In this document: positions 18,956 to 27,426 of the stretch, in pieces
Numbering within the stretch: position 1 is the stretch's first letter
Layout of the letters: each line of letters opens with the position of its first letter
Assembly (NCBI GenBank): GCA_026874595.1
Contig: JAPPUL010000079.1
Span: forward strand, 1,295,001 to 1,359,000
DNA: 64,000 bases
Source of the DNA: Sipunculus nudus
Taxonomy: Eukaryota; Annelida; Sipuncula; Golfingiida; Sipunculidae
Reading direction: 5' to 3'
Position numbers and translations under genes: made by a program
The notes under the pieces: generated by a model
The model's database searches: none
Told to the model about the DNA's origin: nothing
What the model saw: only the letters and a program-made list of their open reading frames with translations

Positions 18956-20673
18956 TTATCGTTATAAGCATCTAAGATGGCTAAATACTTGTTGCACTCA
19001 AAAACGTTTATTCGATCCTCAAGCATAAGATAAAGATGTAAAGCTTTAAGGTAGTTATAGTGTGCTTCTTTTTTGCGATGAGCTTGGAATAGGGTTTTAG
19101 CAAGCAATTTATAGCTGTAAGCGACCTCACGTTCTTTTCCAAGAATTAAATGATCAAAAGAGTCTTCAAAGTTATAATTGTTAACATGGTTTTGCATCTT
19201 AGAGTTTTTATTAGGGTGGGAGTTAGATTTTTGCTTATTAGTATCTAAAAGCGAGGTATTAAGCTCAGCAAGGGAATTTACGTTAGAAATGGTATCCTTA
19301 TGGAAAGAGTTAATAAGTTCTATTTTTTTAATAAGTTTAGCTTCCTTATCTGAGATGCCGTCAATGCGAGCGATTTTAGAAGCCAGAGCATAAAGCTTGA
19401 TACGATCTTCTTCAAACTTATTTTTGAAAATTTCTTCTAAAGACACAGGATGTTTTTTAACATCTTTCCAAAGGCGAGCACCAAGTTTTGGGTCATAAAT
19501 ATCTTTTTTAAGTTCAAAGTTAATAATAGCTTGTTCATTATAAGATATTTTGGAATCGGCATTAACGACATGATAAATAAGGCTTAACTTCTCCCAATCT
19601 TCTTGTAGAGGGAATGCACTTTGTAAGAAACGGTTTATATATCTAAGCGAGGGAATATTATCGCATATTATAATAATAGATGCCATGATGGGAGTAGATA
19701 AAAAAGCGCCTGCAATGCCCCAAATAAAGCTCCAGAAGATTAAAGATACAACAACGACAAAAGAGCTTAAAGAAAGGCTTTTGCCAAAGACACGGGGCTC
19801 GATGACATTTGCAAAGACAAGTTGAACTATTATTATGATGGCGGAAAGCGATATGGCAAGACTTGAGTTATCAAATTGTATAAAAGAGAGTAAGATGGGA
19901 AATATAGAAGCAATGACGCCTCCTATGATGGGAATAAAGTTTAGAATGAAGAGGAGGAAAGCAAAAACGAGAGCGAAGTCAAGGCCATAGGTAAGGAAGA
20001 CAATGTATAGAATCAAAGCCATAGCAGACGTAATAAGAGTTTTATAAAGTATATAGCTTTGGATTTGGCTTACGATACGAGTATTAATGTTGTTGATGTT
20101 TGCGGCTTTGGCAGGATGTAGGGCACGAGAGGTTTTAATTTTGAAGTTTTTAATACCAGCTAGGAAAAAGCAAAGGTATAAAACGAATAAGATGAGGTCG
20201 GTAAAAAGGGAAGTAGTTTTAGTAAAAAGGCTTAGGATGTAGTCTTTGCCATAACCGATAAAGTCTTTTAGTGGCGCTGTTAGTTCTTCTAGATAGTTTG
20301 TTTGATTTAGATTAAAGAGATTTTGAATATCTTGCCAAAGGTCAACGAAGCGCTTTTCATAGAAGGGTAATTTTTCTTTTACGAGGGTTTCGATGTTGGA
20401 GTAGAAGAGTAAAGACACGAGAGTGATTATGGATATGGAAGCAACGAGAGGAATAGTTACGGCAAGAGCAGAGGGGAGTTTTTTTTGCAATTTCTCAACG
20501 ATAGGGTTAAGGCCGTAAGCGAAGAAGATAGCCAAGACAAGAGGGATTAAGAAATCTCTTAAGAAGTAAGCAAGTGCGATCGAGGCTATAATTATTAATA
20601 TGAATATGACAGAGGAAGTTCTTGAATTTTGTTCTATGGAGTAGAAGGAGAAGATATTATTGCTAAAACGCAT
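18949..20673 (-). CDS. AI-2E/PerM-type permease fused to a TerB-like C-terminal domain
   Basis: A 574-residue protein. The first ~345 residues are a PerM/AI-2E transporter: two N-terminal helices (IILIIIASIALAYFLRDFLIPLVLAIFFAYGL), a long amphipathic hairpin, then helices with FALVFAFLLFILNFIPIIGGVIAS and ANVIEPRVFGKSLSLSSFVVVVSLIFWSFIWGIAGAFLSTP. The tail (about 360-470) has two repeats, YHVVNADSKISYNEQAII and ASKIARIDGISDKEAKLI, matching the acidic helix-loop pattern of TerB-like domains. The last ~80 residues are helical and TPR-like. Family members export small molecules or ions; the TerB-like region is normally cytoplasmic and metal-binding. The fusion is inferred from pattern only. Confidence 0.8.
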   Translation of the reverse strand: MRFSNNIFSFYSIEQNSRTSSVIFILIIIASIALAYFLRDFLIPLVLAIFFAYGLNPIVEKLQKKLPSALAVTIPLVASISIITLVSLLFYSNIETLVKEKLPFYEKRFVDLWQDIQNLFNLNQTNYLEELTAPLKDFIGYGKDYILSLFTKTTSLFTDLILFVLYLCFFLAGIKNFKIKTSRALHPAKAANINNINTRIVSQIQSYILYKTLITSAMALILYIVFLTYGLDFALVFAFLLFILNFIPIIGGVIASIFPILLSFIQFDNSSLAISLSAIIIIVQLVFANVIEPRVFGKSLSLSSFVVVVSLIFWSFIWGIAGAFLSTPIMASIIIICDNIPSLRYINRFLQSAFPLQEDWEKLSLIYHVVNADSKISYNEQAIINFELKKDIYDPKLGARLWKDVKKHPVSLEEIFKNKFEEDRIKLYALASKIARIDGISDKEAKLIKKIELINSFHKDTISNVNSLAELNTSLLDTNKQKSNSHPNKNSKMQNHVNNYNFEDSFDHLILGKEREVAYSYKLLAKTLFQAHRKKEAHYNYLKALHLYLMLEDRINVFECNKYLAILDAYNDNS

Positions 20674-21014
20674 AGATTAAAAGCCTTTTAAGAATTTTGT
20701 TTTAAAGAGTATAGCTAAAGATAAGTAAAACTAAATTTAGATATAAGATATAAAAAATATAAAGATAAAAGGTAGTATTATTTTTGACAGATATTACTAG
20801 TAAAAGAGGTTTAAGCGCCTGTAAGAATACAGTTTGCTTTTTTGGTAAGAGCGATATGTCTAAAAAGAAAGGTTTTGTGTAGAAAAAAAGCCAATGTAAA
20901 AAAGTAAAGTATAAAAGTGTAGATTTTTAAAATAAATAGTAGTTAATTTACTATTAAAAATTAGGGGATAAGAAGTTTCAAGTTTCAAGTAGATTAAGGG
21001 GAGATAGTAAATAC
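20674..21014. promoter_or_regulatory. Divergent intergenic region with a small inverted repeat
   Basis: 341 nt separate the minus-strand permease gene from the plus-strand gene at 21015, so promoters for both should lie here. A TTGACA is present at 20784-20789 (plus) but no good -10 follows at 16-18 nt. At 20935-20955 AATAGTA and TACTATT form perfect 7-bp arms around a 7-nt loop, a possible operator. No gene or RNA was recognised. Confidence 0.35.
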
Positions 21015-22139
21015 ATGTTCTCAATAGAGAAGAATTATATAAAGGAACAGGATGAGCTACTAAAGCGTCTTAATGGAGAGCTTAAGGAAAAGGAAGAAGA
21101 GGTATTTCGTTGTGGTAATGAGATAGAAGAACTTAAGGAACAGGTGGCAATGCTTCGTGAGGAGCTAATGGAGCGGGCAAGGGAGGGTTTTTTGGGAGAG
21201 GACAAAGGCGCAAGGGCTTTTATGGGGGGAACAGGCAGTGAGGCTGGAGTTTCTGCTTTTGGTTTTGAATATGAGCATGGGTTTCTTACAGAAGACGACA
21301 TGCTAAATAATGTACGAGAAGGGCTTGATCTTGGAGGGGAGGATAAGAGGGAGGATAAGAGGGAGGATAAGAGGGAGACTAAAGACAATTTATCTAAAGA
21401 AGTATCAGAATCGGATGAAAAGGGAGATGAAAAGGGGGATGAAAAGGGGGATGAAAAGGGAGATGTGAAGGAGGATGTAATAGAAGAGATAGTCCGAGAC
21501 AAGATATCGCAAATATATATACCGGAGAGGATATACAAAATACTTGAGTATGAGGGGGTTGAAGGGTATTATGGGGGTGTTGATAAGCTTTTAATTGTTT
21601 ATAAGATAAAGTTTAATGGTCTTTATATGGGGGGTTTGAGTGGGGCGGGGCGAGTAAAACTATGGACAAAGCTTATGAATGGTGTTGTGAGGGTAATATA
21701 TGGGGTTGGGGGCTATATAAGTCATGCAGGAGATGAGGTACTTGAGGGGGTTATAGGGTTATTTGAGGGTGAGGGTGTTTATGGGAGTAAGTTTTTTGTG
21801 GAAGGTATATTAGAGCTTAAGAGAGGGGTTGAGGAGAAGGTATTTTTAATAAACAAATATTTAAAGAGCAAGGGTCTTGGGGGAGTGGATGTAGTATTAA
21901 ATTTAGATTATGGGAGTATGCTTTGTGGAGGGAGGAGAGGAGGGGAAGGGTTAGTGTTACTGGGGGAGTCCCATAAGATATTAGAGGAGGTATTGAGACT
22001 TGGGCTAAGAGGATATAGCTTAGTATGTACGGATAGATTGTACGTAAAGCTAAAGCTAAATGAGGATATAGAGCTTGTTGAGTTAAAAGAGAAGCTCAGT
22101 ATGGGGATAAGGCTTTACGGGATTAAAGATGGCGGATAA
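21015..22139 (+). CDS. Coiled-coil protein with a degenerate class III nucleotide-cyclase-like domain
   Basis: A 374-residue protein. Residues 5-55 form a charged coiled coil; about 105-155 is a low-complexity linker of EDKR and DEKG repeats. The C-terminal ~200 residues resemble the class III cyclase fold: LIVYKIKFNGL in the place of the first metal-Asp strand, KLMNGVVRVIYGVGGYISHAGDEVLEGVIGLFEG matching the helix and second-Asp hairpin, DVVLNLDYGSMLCGG in the place of the IGIHTGE strand, and LLGESHKILEEVLRLG in that of the IGDAVNLA helix. The first catalytic Asp (normally in FxDI) is missing, so catalysis is unlikely; a regulatory or scaffold role is plausible. The domain call is by pattern only. 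Confidence 0.55.
   Translation: MFSIEKNYIKEQDELLKRLNGELKEKEEEVFRCGNEIEELKEQVAMLREELMERAREGFLGEDKGARAFMGGTGSEAGVSAFGFEYEHGFLTEDDMLNNVREGLDLGGEDKREDKREDKRETKDNLSKEVSESDEKGDEKGDEKGDEKGDVKEDVIEEIVRDKISQIYIPERIYKILEYEGVEGYYGGVDKLLIVYKIKFNGLYMGGLSGAGRVKLWTKLMNGVVRVIYGVGGYISHAGDEVLEGVIGLFEGEGVYGSKFFVEGILELKRGVEEKVFLINKYLKSKGLGGVDVVLNLDYGSMLCGGRRGGEGLVLLGESHKILEEVLRLGLRGYSLVCTDRLYVKLKLNEDIELVELKEKLSMGIRLYGIKDGG
21339..21374. repeat. 12-nt in-frame tandem repeat (EDKR units)
   Basis: Three exact copies of GAGGATAAGAGG inside the coding region of the gene at 21015, giving three EDKR units. The length is a multiple of three. Confidence 0.92.
21414..21461. repeat. 12-nt in-frame tandem repeat (DEKG units)
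   Basis: Four copies of GATGAAAAGGG[AG] in the same gene, about 40 nt after the EDKR repeat, giving four DEKG units. The single varying position is the third base of the Gly codon. Confidence 0.92.
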
Positions 22140-22196
22140 ATAAAAATAAAAGGCTAATAAAGCAAAGAAGGAAAAGAGGAAAAAAGGAAAAAAGGA

Positions 22197-25097
22197 ATGG
22201 ATAAAGAAATGGCTATGAATATGGAAACAAAGACAACTAAAGATGGGCATAGATTAAAATCGAATGAAGATATAAAGTACACAACGTGCTATATGTGTGC
22301 CTGTAGATGCGGTATAAAGGTATCGCTTCGAGATGAGAAGATAGTATATATACAGGGTAATATGGATCATCCAACTAATCAGGGTGTAATATGCGCAAAG
22401 GGCTCATCAGGGATAATGAAACAATTTAGTCCGGGTCGAATAACGAAGCCGCTGTTGCGTCGAGCTGGGATGGAGAGGGGGAGTGGGGAGTATGAGGAGA
22501 TAAGTTGGTCGGAGGCGATGGAAATACTAGTTAAGCGTTTAAAGGGGATAAGGGGAGAGGATCCGAAGAAGCTTGCATTTTACACAGGACGAGATCAAAT
22601 GCAAGCGTTAACAGGCTATTGGGCAAAACAGTTTGGAACACCGAACTTTGCGGCGCATGGGGGATTTTGTTCTGTAAATATGGCAGCTGGCATGATATAT
22701 TCGATGGGAGGCACGAGCTGGGAGTTTGGGGGGCCTGATTTTGAGATGACAAAATATCTATTACTATTTGGAGTAGCAGAAGATCATGATTCAAATCCGA
22801 TGAAGCTAGGGTTGTCGAAGGTGAAGAATCGCGGGGGGAAGGTAGTGGTTATAAACCCGATAAGGTCAGGGTATGGAGCAATAGCAGATGAGTGGGTAGC
22901 GATAAGGCCTGGGACGGACGGAGCATTTATAATGGGACTTATGAATGTTTTGGTGGAGCACAAGTTTTATGACAAAGAGTTTTTACTAAACTTTACAAAT
23001 GCGAGTTATCTGGTTGAGCTAAAGGGTGATGAAGTTGGTGAGGGGGAGGGTTTTGAGGGGTTATTGTATACGTGCGGAGATGATAAGGAGGTAAAATATG
23101 TGTATGACGAGGAGAGTGGGAGGGTAGAGGAAGCGCATAAGAAAGGCGTTAAGGCAGCACTTCTTGGGACATATAAGGTGGGGAAGAGGAATTTAAAGAC
23201 AGTGATGCAATGTTTGGTGGAACGGGTATCAAAGTACACACCGGAGAGTGCAGAGGCTATATGCGGGGTACCAGCTGAAGTTATAAGGCGAATAGGAATA
23301 GAAGTAGGGGTGGTCGCGCAAGAACTTATAACACTAGAAATACCTTGGACAGATGCGTGGGGAACTAAACATGAAAATACAACAGGGCGGCCGGTATCAT
23401 TGCACGGGATGCGCGGGCTTGCAGCACATACAAATGGATTTCAAACTATAAGGGCACTATCAGCCTTTATGATGTTGCTAGGTATAATAGACAGGCCGGG
23501 TGGTTTTAGATATAAACCACCTTTCCCGAAGCCGATTCCGCCGGCAGTGCGGCCTGTAAACAACGAAGCAGACATAAAGCCAAACAAAGCGTTGCCAAAG
23601 CCGGCTTTAGGTTTTCCAGCAAGTCCAGAAGACCTAATGATAGATGAGAAAGGAGGGCCAATAAGGCTTGATAAAGCGTTCAGCTGGGAATTTCCTTTAA
23701 CGGCACATGGCATGCTGCAAAACGTGATAACGAATGCACATCGTGGAGACCCATATAAGATAGACACATTGATATTATTCATGGCAAACATGGCCTGGAA
23801 CTCGTCAATGAATACGAGTGGGATGCTAAGGATGCTAACGGATAAAGAAGAAGATGGCGAGTATAAGATTCCGTTTATAGTGGTAAGCGATGCATTTTAT
23901 AGTGAACAAGTAGCGTATGCAGATTTGGTATTGCCGGACACAACATACTTAGAGAGATTTGACTGTATATCGATGTTAGACAGGCCAATCAGCGAGTACG
24001 ACGCAGTATGTGATTCTATAAGGCATCCTATAATGGAGCCGAAAGGGGAGTGCAGGGCATTTCAGCAGACGCTAATAGACCTTGCAGGAGAGCTTGGACT
24101 TGAAGGGTTTTGTGATTCAGAAGGGAAACTAAAATACAAGACCTATGAAGAGTTTATAACGAAGTGGGAGACGGTGGAAGGAGGGGGAGTAGGCTTTTTA
24201 TCAGGATGGAGGGGGGCAGATGGAGCAAAACAGATAATAGGCGAACCGAATGAGAAACAGCTTGACAAATACATAGAAAACAAATCGTTTTACCGTTATG
24301 AGCTTGAGGATGGAATAAAGTACAATAGAAATATAAATAAGGGCTATTTGGAGTGGGCAACGAAGATGAAGTTAATAGGGAGTGCAAAGCCGATAGTGAT
24401 GAATATGTATTCAGAGGTGCTTGAAAGTTTTAGAATAAGCGCAGAAGGTGATGTAGAAGGTAGAAAGCCTCAAACACAAGCGCAAAGGGAGCGGATATTA
24501 AGATATTTTGATCCGCTACCGTTTTGGTATGAGTCGCTTGAGCCAAAACAAATAGATAAGGAGCAATATAGTTTTTATGCAATAACCCAAAGGCCTATGC
24601 CAATGTACCATTCATGGGATGGACAAAATGCGTGGTTAAGACAAATAGTAGGACAAAATTATTTATATATAAATCCTAAAAAGGCAAAAGAGCTTGGGAT
24701 AGAAGACGAGGATTGGGTATGGGTTGAGTCGTCGATAGCTAAGATACGAGTACAGGTAAAATACTCAGAAGCGCATCAGCCTGACACAGTATGGACATGG
24801 AATGGAGTAGGTAAGAAGTCAGGCTTTTGGGGACTTAAGGGAGATGTTGCGGAGGCAAAGAAAGGATTTTTACTTAATCACTTAATAAGAGAAGAGCTTA
24901 AGCTCTCAGGCTTTGGAAAAATATCAAACAGCGATCCGATAACAGGGCAAGCGGGCTGGTATGATCTTCGGGTAAAGATATATAAAGCAGAAGAGGAGGG
25001 ACATTATCCTGAGTATGAGAGTGTATCGGTGCCAAAACACATGGAAAAGGCAAAAGAGCTTATAGACTATGGATTTTTAAGAGGGAAAGCAAGATAA
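22197..25097 (+). CDS. Molybdopterin oxidoreductase catalytic subunit, SoeA-like (DMSO reductase family)
   Basis: A 966-residue protein of the DMSO reductase family. The N-terminal [4Fe-4S] motif is C31-x2-C34-x3-C38 ... C67, followed by the molybdopterin domains; GGFCSVNMAAG puts a candidate Mo-ligand Cys at residue 158. The C-terminal cofactor-binding domain contains WVESSIAKIRVQVKYSEAHQPDTVW. No twin-arginine signal is present, so the enzyme should face the cytoplasm, as in sulfite dehydrogenase SoeABC and unlike periplasmic Psr/Phs/Ttr enzymes. The next two genes encode a four-cluster ferredoxin subunit and a DmsC/NrfD-type membrane anchor, the SoeABC arrangement. The likely reaction is sulfite oxidation coupled to quinone, but related enzymes act on polysulfide, thiosulfate or arsenic compounds, so the substrate is inferred. 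Confidence 0.85.
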   Translation: MDKEMAMNMETKTTKDGHRLKSNEDIKYTTCYMCACRCGIKVSLRDEKIVYIQGNMDHPTNQGVICAKGSSGIMKQFSPGRITKPLLRRAGMERGSGEYEEISWSEAMEILVKRLKGIRGEDPKKLAFYTGRDQMQALTGYWAKQFGTPNFAAHGGFCSVNMAAGMIYSMGGTSWEFGGPDFEMTKYLLLFGVAEDHDSNPMKLGLSKVKNRGGKVVVINPIRSGYGAIADEWVAIRPGTDGAFIMGLMNVLVEHKFYDKEFLLNFTNASYLVELKGDEVGEGEGFEGLLYTCGDDKEVKYVYDEESGRVEEAHKKGVKAALLGTYKVGKRNLKTVMQCLVERVSKYTPESAEAICGVPAEVIRRIGIEVGVVAQELITLEIPWTDAWGTKHENTTGRPVSLHGMRGLAAHTNGFQTIRALSAFMMLLGIIDRPGGFRYKPPFPKPIPPAVRPVNNEADIKPNKALPKPALGFPASPEDLMIDEKGGPIRLDKAFSWEFPLTAHGMLQNVITNAHRGDPYKIDTLILFMANMAWNSSMNTSGMLRMLTDKEEDGEYKIPFIVVSDAFYSEQVAYADLVLPDTTYLERFDCISMLDRPISEYDAVCDSIRHPIMEPKGECRAFQQTLIDLAGELGLEGFCDSEGKLKYKTYEEFITKWETVEGGGVGFLSGWRGADGAKQIIGEPNEKQLDKYIENKSFYRYELEDGIKYNRNINKGYLEWATKMKLIGSAKPIVMNMYSEVLESFRISAEGDVEGRKPQTQAQRERILRYFDPLPFWYESLEPKQIDKEQYSFYAITQRPMPMYHSWDGQNAWLRQIVGQNYLYINPKKAKELGIEDEDWVWVESSIAKIRVQVKYSEAHQPDTVWTWNGVGKKSGFWGLKGDVAEAKKGFLLNHLIREELKLSGFGKISNSDPITGQAGWYDLRVKIYKAEEEGHYPEYESVSVPKHMEKAKELIDYGFLRGKAR

Positions 25098-25265
25098 TGC
25101 TTATATGAAAGTATAAAATGCTATGCTTGTTTAAAAGACGGGTATAAGAGATAGGATAAAGAGATAGGATAAAGATGATAGGATAAAGAGATAAGAAGAG
25201 ATAAGGAGCTTTTGAAAAGATAGGTTAAGGGGATTATAGAAAGATAATCTAAAAGGAGCAAATAA

Positions 25266-25964
25266 ATGAACGATATAAAGAGCGAAAGCAAAAGCGAGAT
25301 AAATAACAAAAGGAAGAAACAACTTGCGTTAGTAATAGATTTAAATACGTGTGTAGGCTGCCATGCATGTGCGACAAATTGCAAGTCTTGGAACACGCAA
25401 GGAGAGCTTGGACCGTTACCGGACAAAGATCCATATGGGAGTGATCCAAGCGGGGTATGGTATAATCGGGTACAAACATACGAGCTTGGGCAGTTTCCGA
25501 ATACGGAGATAATGTATCTGCCGAAGTCGTGTATGCATTGTGAAGATCCGCCCTGTGTGGAGGTATGCCCGACGGAGGCATCCTATAAGCGCGAAGAGGA
25601 TGGAATAGTATTAGTACATTATGATGATTGTATAGGGTGTAAATATTGCGCATGGGCGTGTCCTTATGGGTGTCGAGAATATGACGAGAAAGAGGGAGTG
25701 ATGAAGAAATGTACACTTTGCGTAGACAGGATATACAATGAAGACTTGCCGGAAGCAGAACGTTTACCAGCGTGCGTATTGGCATGTCCATCGAAGGCTA
25801 GGATATTTGGAGATATAAACGATCCAGAAAGCGAGGCATCAAAAGCGATAGAGATAGGGTATGGATATAAGCTGATGCCGGAGGCTGGAACAAACCCAGC
25901 AAATCACTATATACCAAAGAAGAACACTAAAGTATCGATAGATCATGTATGCAGCTGTAAGTAG
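25266..25964 (+). CDS. Four-cluster [4Fe-4S] electron-transfer subunit, SoeB/DmsB-like
   Basis: A 232-residue protein with 16 cysteines in four groups: C29/32/35/39, C89/92/97/101, C122/125/128/132 and C149/152/170/174, the arrangement of DmsB/PsrB/SoeB ferredoxin subunits carrying four [4Fe-4S] clusters. Segments such as DLNTCVGCHAC and CIGCKYCAWACPYG are diagnostic. It should pass electrons between the catalytic subunit and the membrane anchor encoded next. AAGGAG lies 7 nt before the ATG. No signal peptide, as expected for a cytoplasm-facing complex. Confidence 0.93.
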   Translation: MNDIKSESKSEINNKRKKQLALVIDLNTCVGCHACATNCKSWNTQGELGPLPDKDPYGSDPSGVWYNRVQTYELGQFPNTEIMYLPKSCMHCEDPPCVEVCPTEASYKREEDGIVLVHYDDCIGCKYCAWACPYGCREYDEKEGVMKKCTLCVDRIYNEDLPEAERLPACVLACPSKARIFGDINDPESEASKAIEIGYGYKLMPEAGTNPANHYIPKKNTKVSIDHVCSCK

Positions 25965-25989
25965 ATGCACAATAGTTGTAGGAGAGGGG

Positions 25990-26049
25990 GGATGAGAGGG
26001 GGATGAGAGGGGGGATGAGGGTGAAGATGAGGGTGAAGATGAGGGTGAA
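25990..26049. repeat. 11- and 12-nt G-rich tandem repeats between the ferredoxin and anchor genes
   Basis: The 229-nt spacer 25965-26193 holds GATGAGAGGGG-type units (25991 to about 26013) followed by three copies of GATGAGGGTGAA (26014-26049). Further on, short AAATAAAGTAAG-like units recur at about 26123-26167. No gene is seen; the anchor gene has its own GAGG site 5 nt before its ATG. Confidence 0.85.
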
Positions 26050-26193
26050 GATGATGAGGGTGGATGCTATCAGGAGGGATGCTAGAAAGAAGTAGTAGTT
26101 TAGACAAACGTAAAAGTTTAAAAAATAAAGTAAGAAAAAATAAAGTAAGTAAAAATAAAGTAAGAAAAAAGGGATAAAAAAAGCGAGGTAAAA

Positions 26194-27240
26194 ATGCATC
26201 CGGAGATGTCATTAATAATGCTAACAGTGATGAGCGGGCTTGGACAAGGGATGATAATAGTACTTTTCGTACTAAAGTTCTTGTATGGGTATTTGTTGCC
26301 AGTATATGTAACATTTTTAATATTGTTGATATCGCTTATACTGCAAACAGTAGGGACGATATCAAGCCTAAAACATCTAGGGCATCCACTAAGGGTATGG
26401 AAGGCAATAAAGAAGGTAGGGCACTCATGGTTATCCCGAGAAGTGTTATCAGGCGGCATAGCGTTTGGGGGGACGGTGTTATATATGATAATATTGTTTG
26501 TCCCTGCTTTTAGGGGATATGAATTTGCGATAGCCTTATTTACGGTAATGGGGTCAGTATCATTTTTGATATCGTCGTCAATGCTTTATACAACGATAAA
26601 ATATGTAAAGGAGTGGGCAAATTTATCAACCCCGATAATGTTTTTCTTAATGGGAGTAACAGGAGGGCTTGGAGTGGTCTATACAGTTTTATGGTATGTC
26701 TATCCGTTGTCAAACGAGTTATTATACCCTATGGGGCTGGTGTTGATATTTTTTGGGATAGTGCTGTCTTTGCTAAAATTGCTAACATATAGTATGCTAA
26801 ACCGTTTATACGAGCCAATAGATTTGAACAAAGCTCTTGGAGTAAAGGGAGGTATAGATATAAGGCAAACAGACATGGGCACACCGTATGAACATTTCAA
26901 TACAAAAGAGTTTAGCTATCCGATGCCAGAGGAAGAAATAGATAATAATAAGGTGTTGATAGTAGTGTTTGGTTTTGTAGTACCTATGGTGCTATGGTTT
27001 ATAATGCTCTTTTTATCGACGTACAAAGAGTCAACCTATACACTAGGCTTTGTACTAGGGCTAGTTGGAATTGCTATGATGTTATATGGTTATATAAATG
27101 ACCGAAAACTGTTTTTCATACAAGGCAATCATATACAAAGTTTATATTACAATAGATATAAATACGCAAGCAAGGGCACAAATCCGTTATTGGTGAAGGC
27201 GAAGGGAGACAGTCCATATTGGGGCAGAAAGAGGGGTTAG
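26194..27240 (+). CDS. Membrane anchor subunit, DmsC/SoeC-like (NrfD/DmsC superfamily)
   Basis: A 348-residue protein with about eight membrane helices (for example MIIVLFVLKFLYGYLLPVYVTFLILLISLILQTVG and WFIMLFLSTYKESTYTLGFVLGLVG). SSLKHLGHPLRVWKAI and GHSWLSREVLSGG match the conserved loop and the LSRE motif of DmsC anchors. It should hold the two preceding subunits at the membrane and exchange electrons with quinone. Its last seven codons and stop are exactly duplicated after the gene. Confidence 0.88.
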   Translation: MHPEMSLIMLTVMSGLGQGMIIVLFVLKFLYGYLLPVYVTFLILLISLILQTVGTISSLKHLGHPLRVWKAIKKVGHSWLSREVLSGGIAFGGTVLYMIILFVPAFRGYEFAIALFTVMGSVSFLISSSMLYTTIKYVKEWANLSTPIMFFLMGVTGGLGVVYTVLWYVYPLSNELLYPMGLVLIFFGIVLSLLKLLTYSMLNRLYEPIDLNKALGVKGGIDIRQTDMGTPYEHFNTKEFSYPMPEEEIDNNKVLIVVFGFVVPMVLWFIMLFLSTYKESTYTLGFVLGLVGIAMMLYGYINDRKLFFIQGNHIQSLYYNRYKYASKGTNPLLVKAKGDSPYWGRKRG

Positions 27241-27266
27241 AGAGGGGCAGAAAGAGGGGTTAGAGA
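27221..27266. repeat. 23-nt exact duplication of the anchor gene's C-terminal codons and stop
   Basis: 27221-27243 and 27244-27266 are identical. The first copy includes the codons for the terminal GRKRG residues and the TAG at 27238-27240; the second repeats them in the 3' flank, and a shorter GGGGTTAGAG copy follows. Confidence 0.95.
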
Positions 27267-27287
27267 GGGGTTAGAGTAGGGGGGTGG

Positions 27288-27374
27288 AAATAGGAAGAAG
27301 AAATAGGAAGAAGAAATAGGAAGAAGAAATAGGAAGAAGAAATAGGAAGAAGAAATAGGAAGAAGAAATAGGAA
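27288..27374. repeat. 13-nt tandem repeat upstream of the dsbD-like gene
   Basis: Six full copies of AAATAGGAAGAAG (27288-27365) and a 9-nt partial copy (27366-27374) in the 186-nt spacer between the anchor gene and the DsbD-like gene. Each copy carries a purine-rich AGGAAG. It is noncoding and not a multiple of three. Confidence 0.95.
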
Positions 27375-27426
27375 TGGGGTTTGTAGGGGAAGAGATATTA
27401 ATAGTAAACTAGAGATAAGAGAAATT

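Noticed and set aside
21414-21461. Sequencing or assembly error creating the DEKG repeats
   Set aside because: Units vary at synonymous sites, many arrays with different units occur, and all coding ones keep the frame, which errors would not do.
27288-27374. Possible CRISPR array
   Set aside because: The units are directly adjacent with no spacers and only 13 nt long; none of the other arrays in the window has a repeat-spacer pattern, and no cas gene is present.
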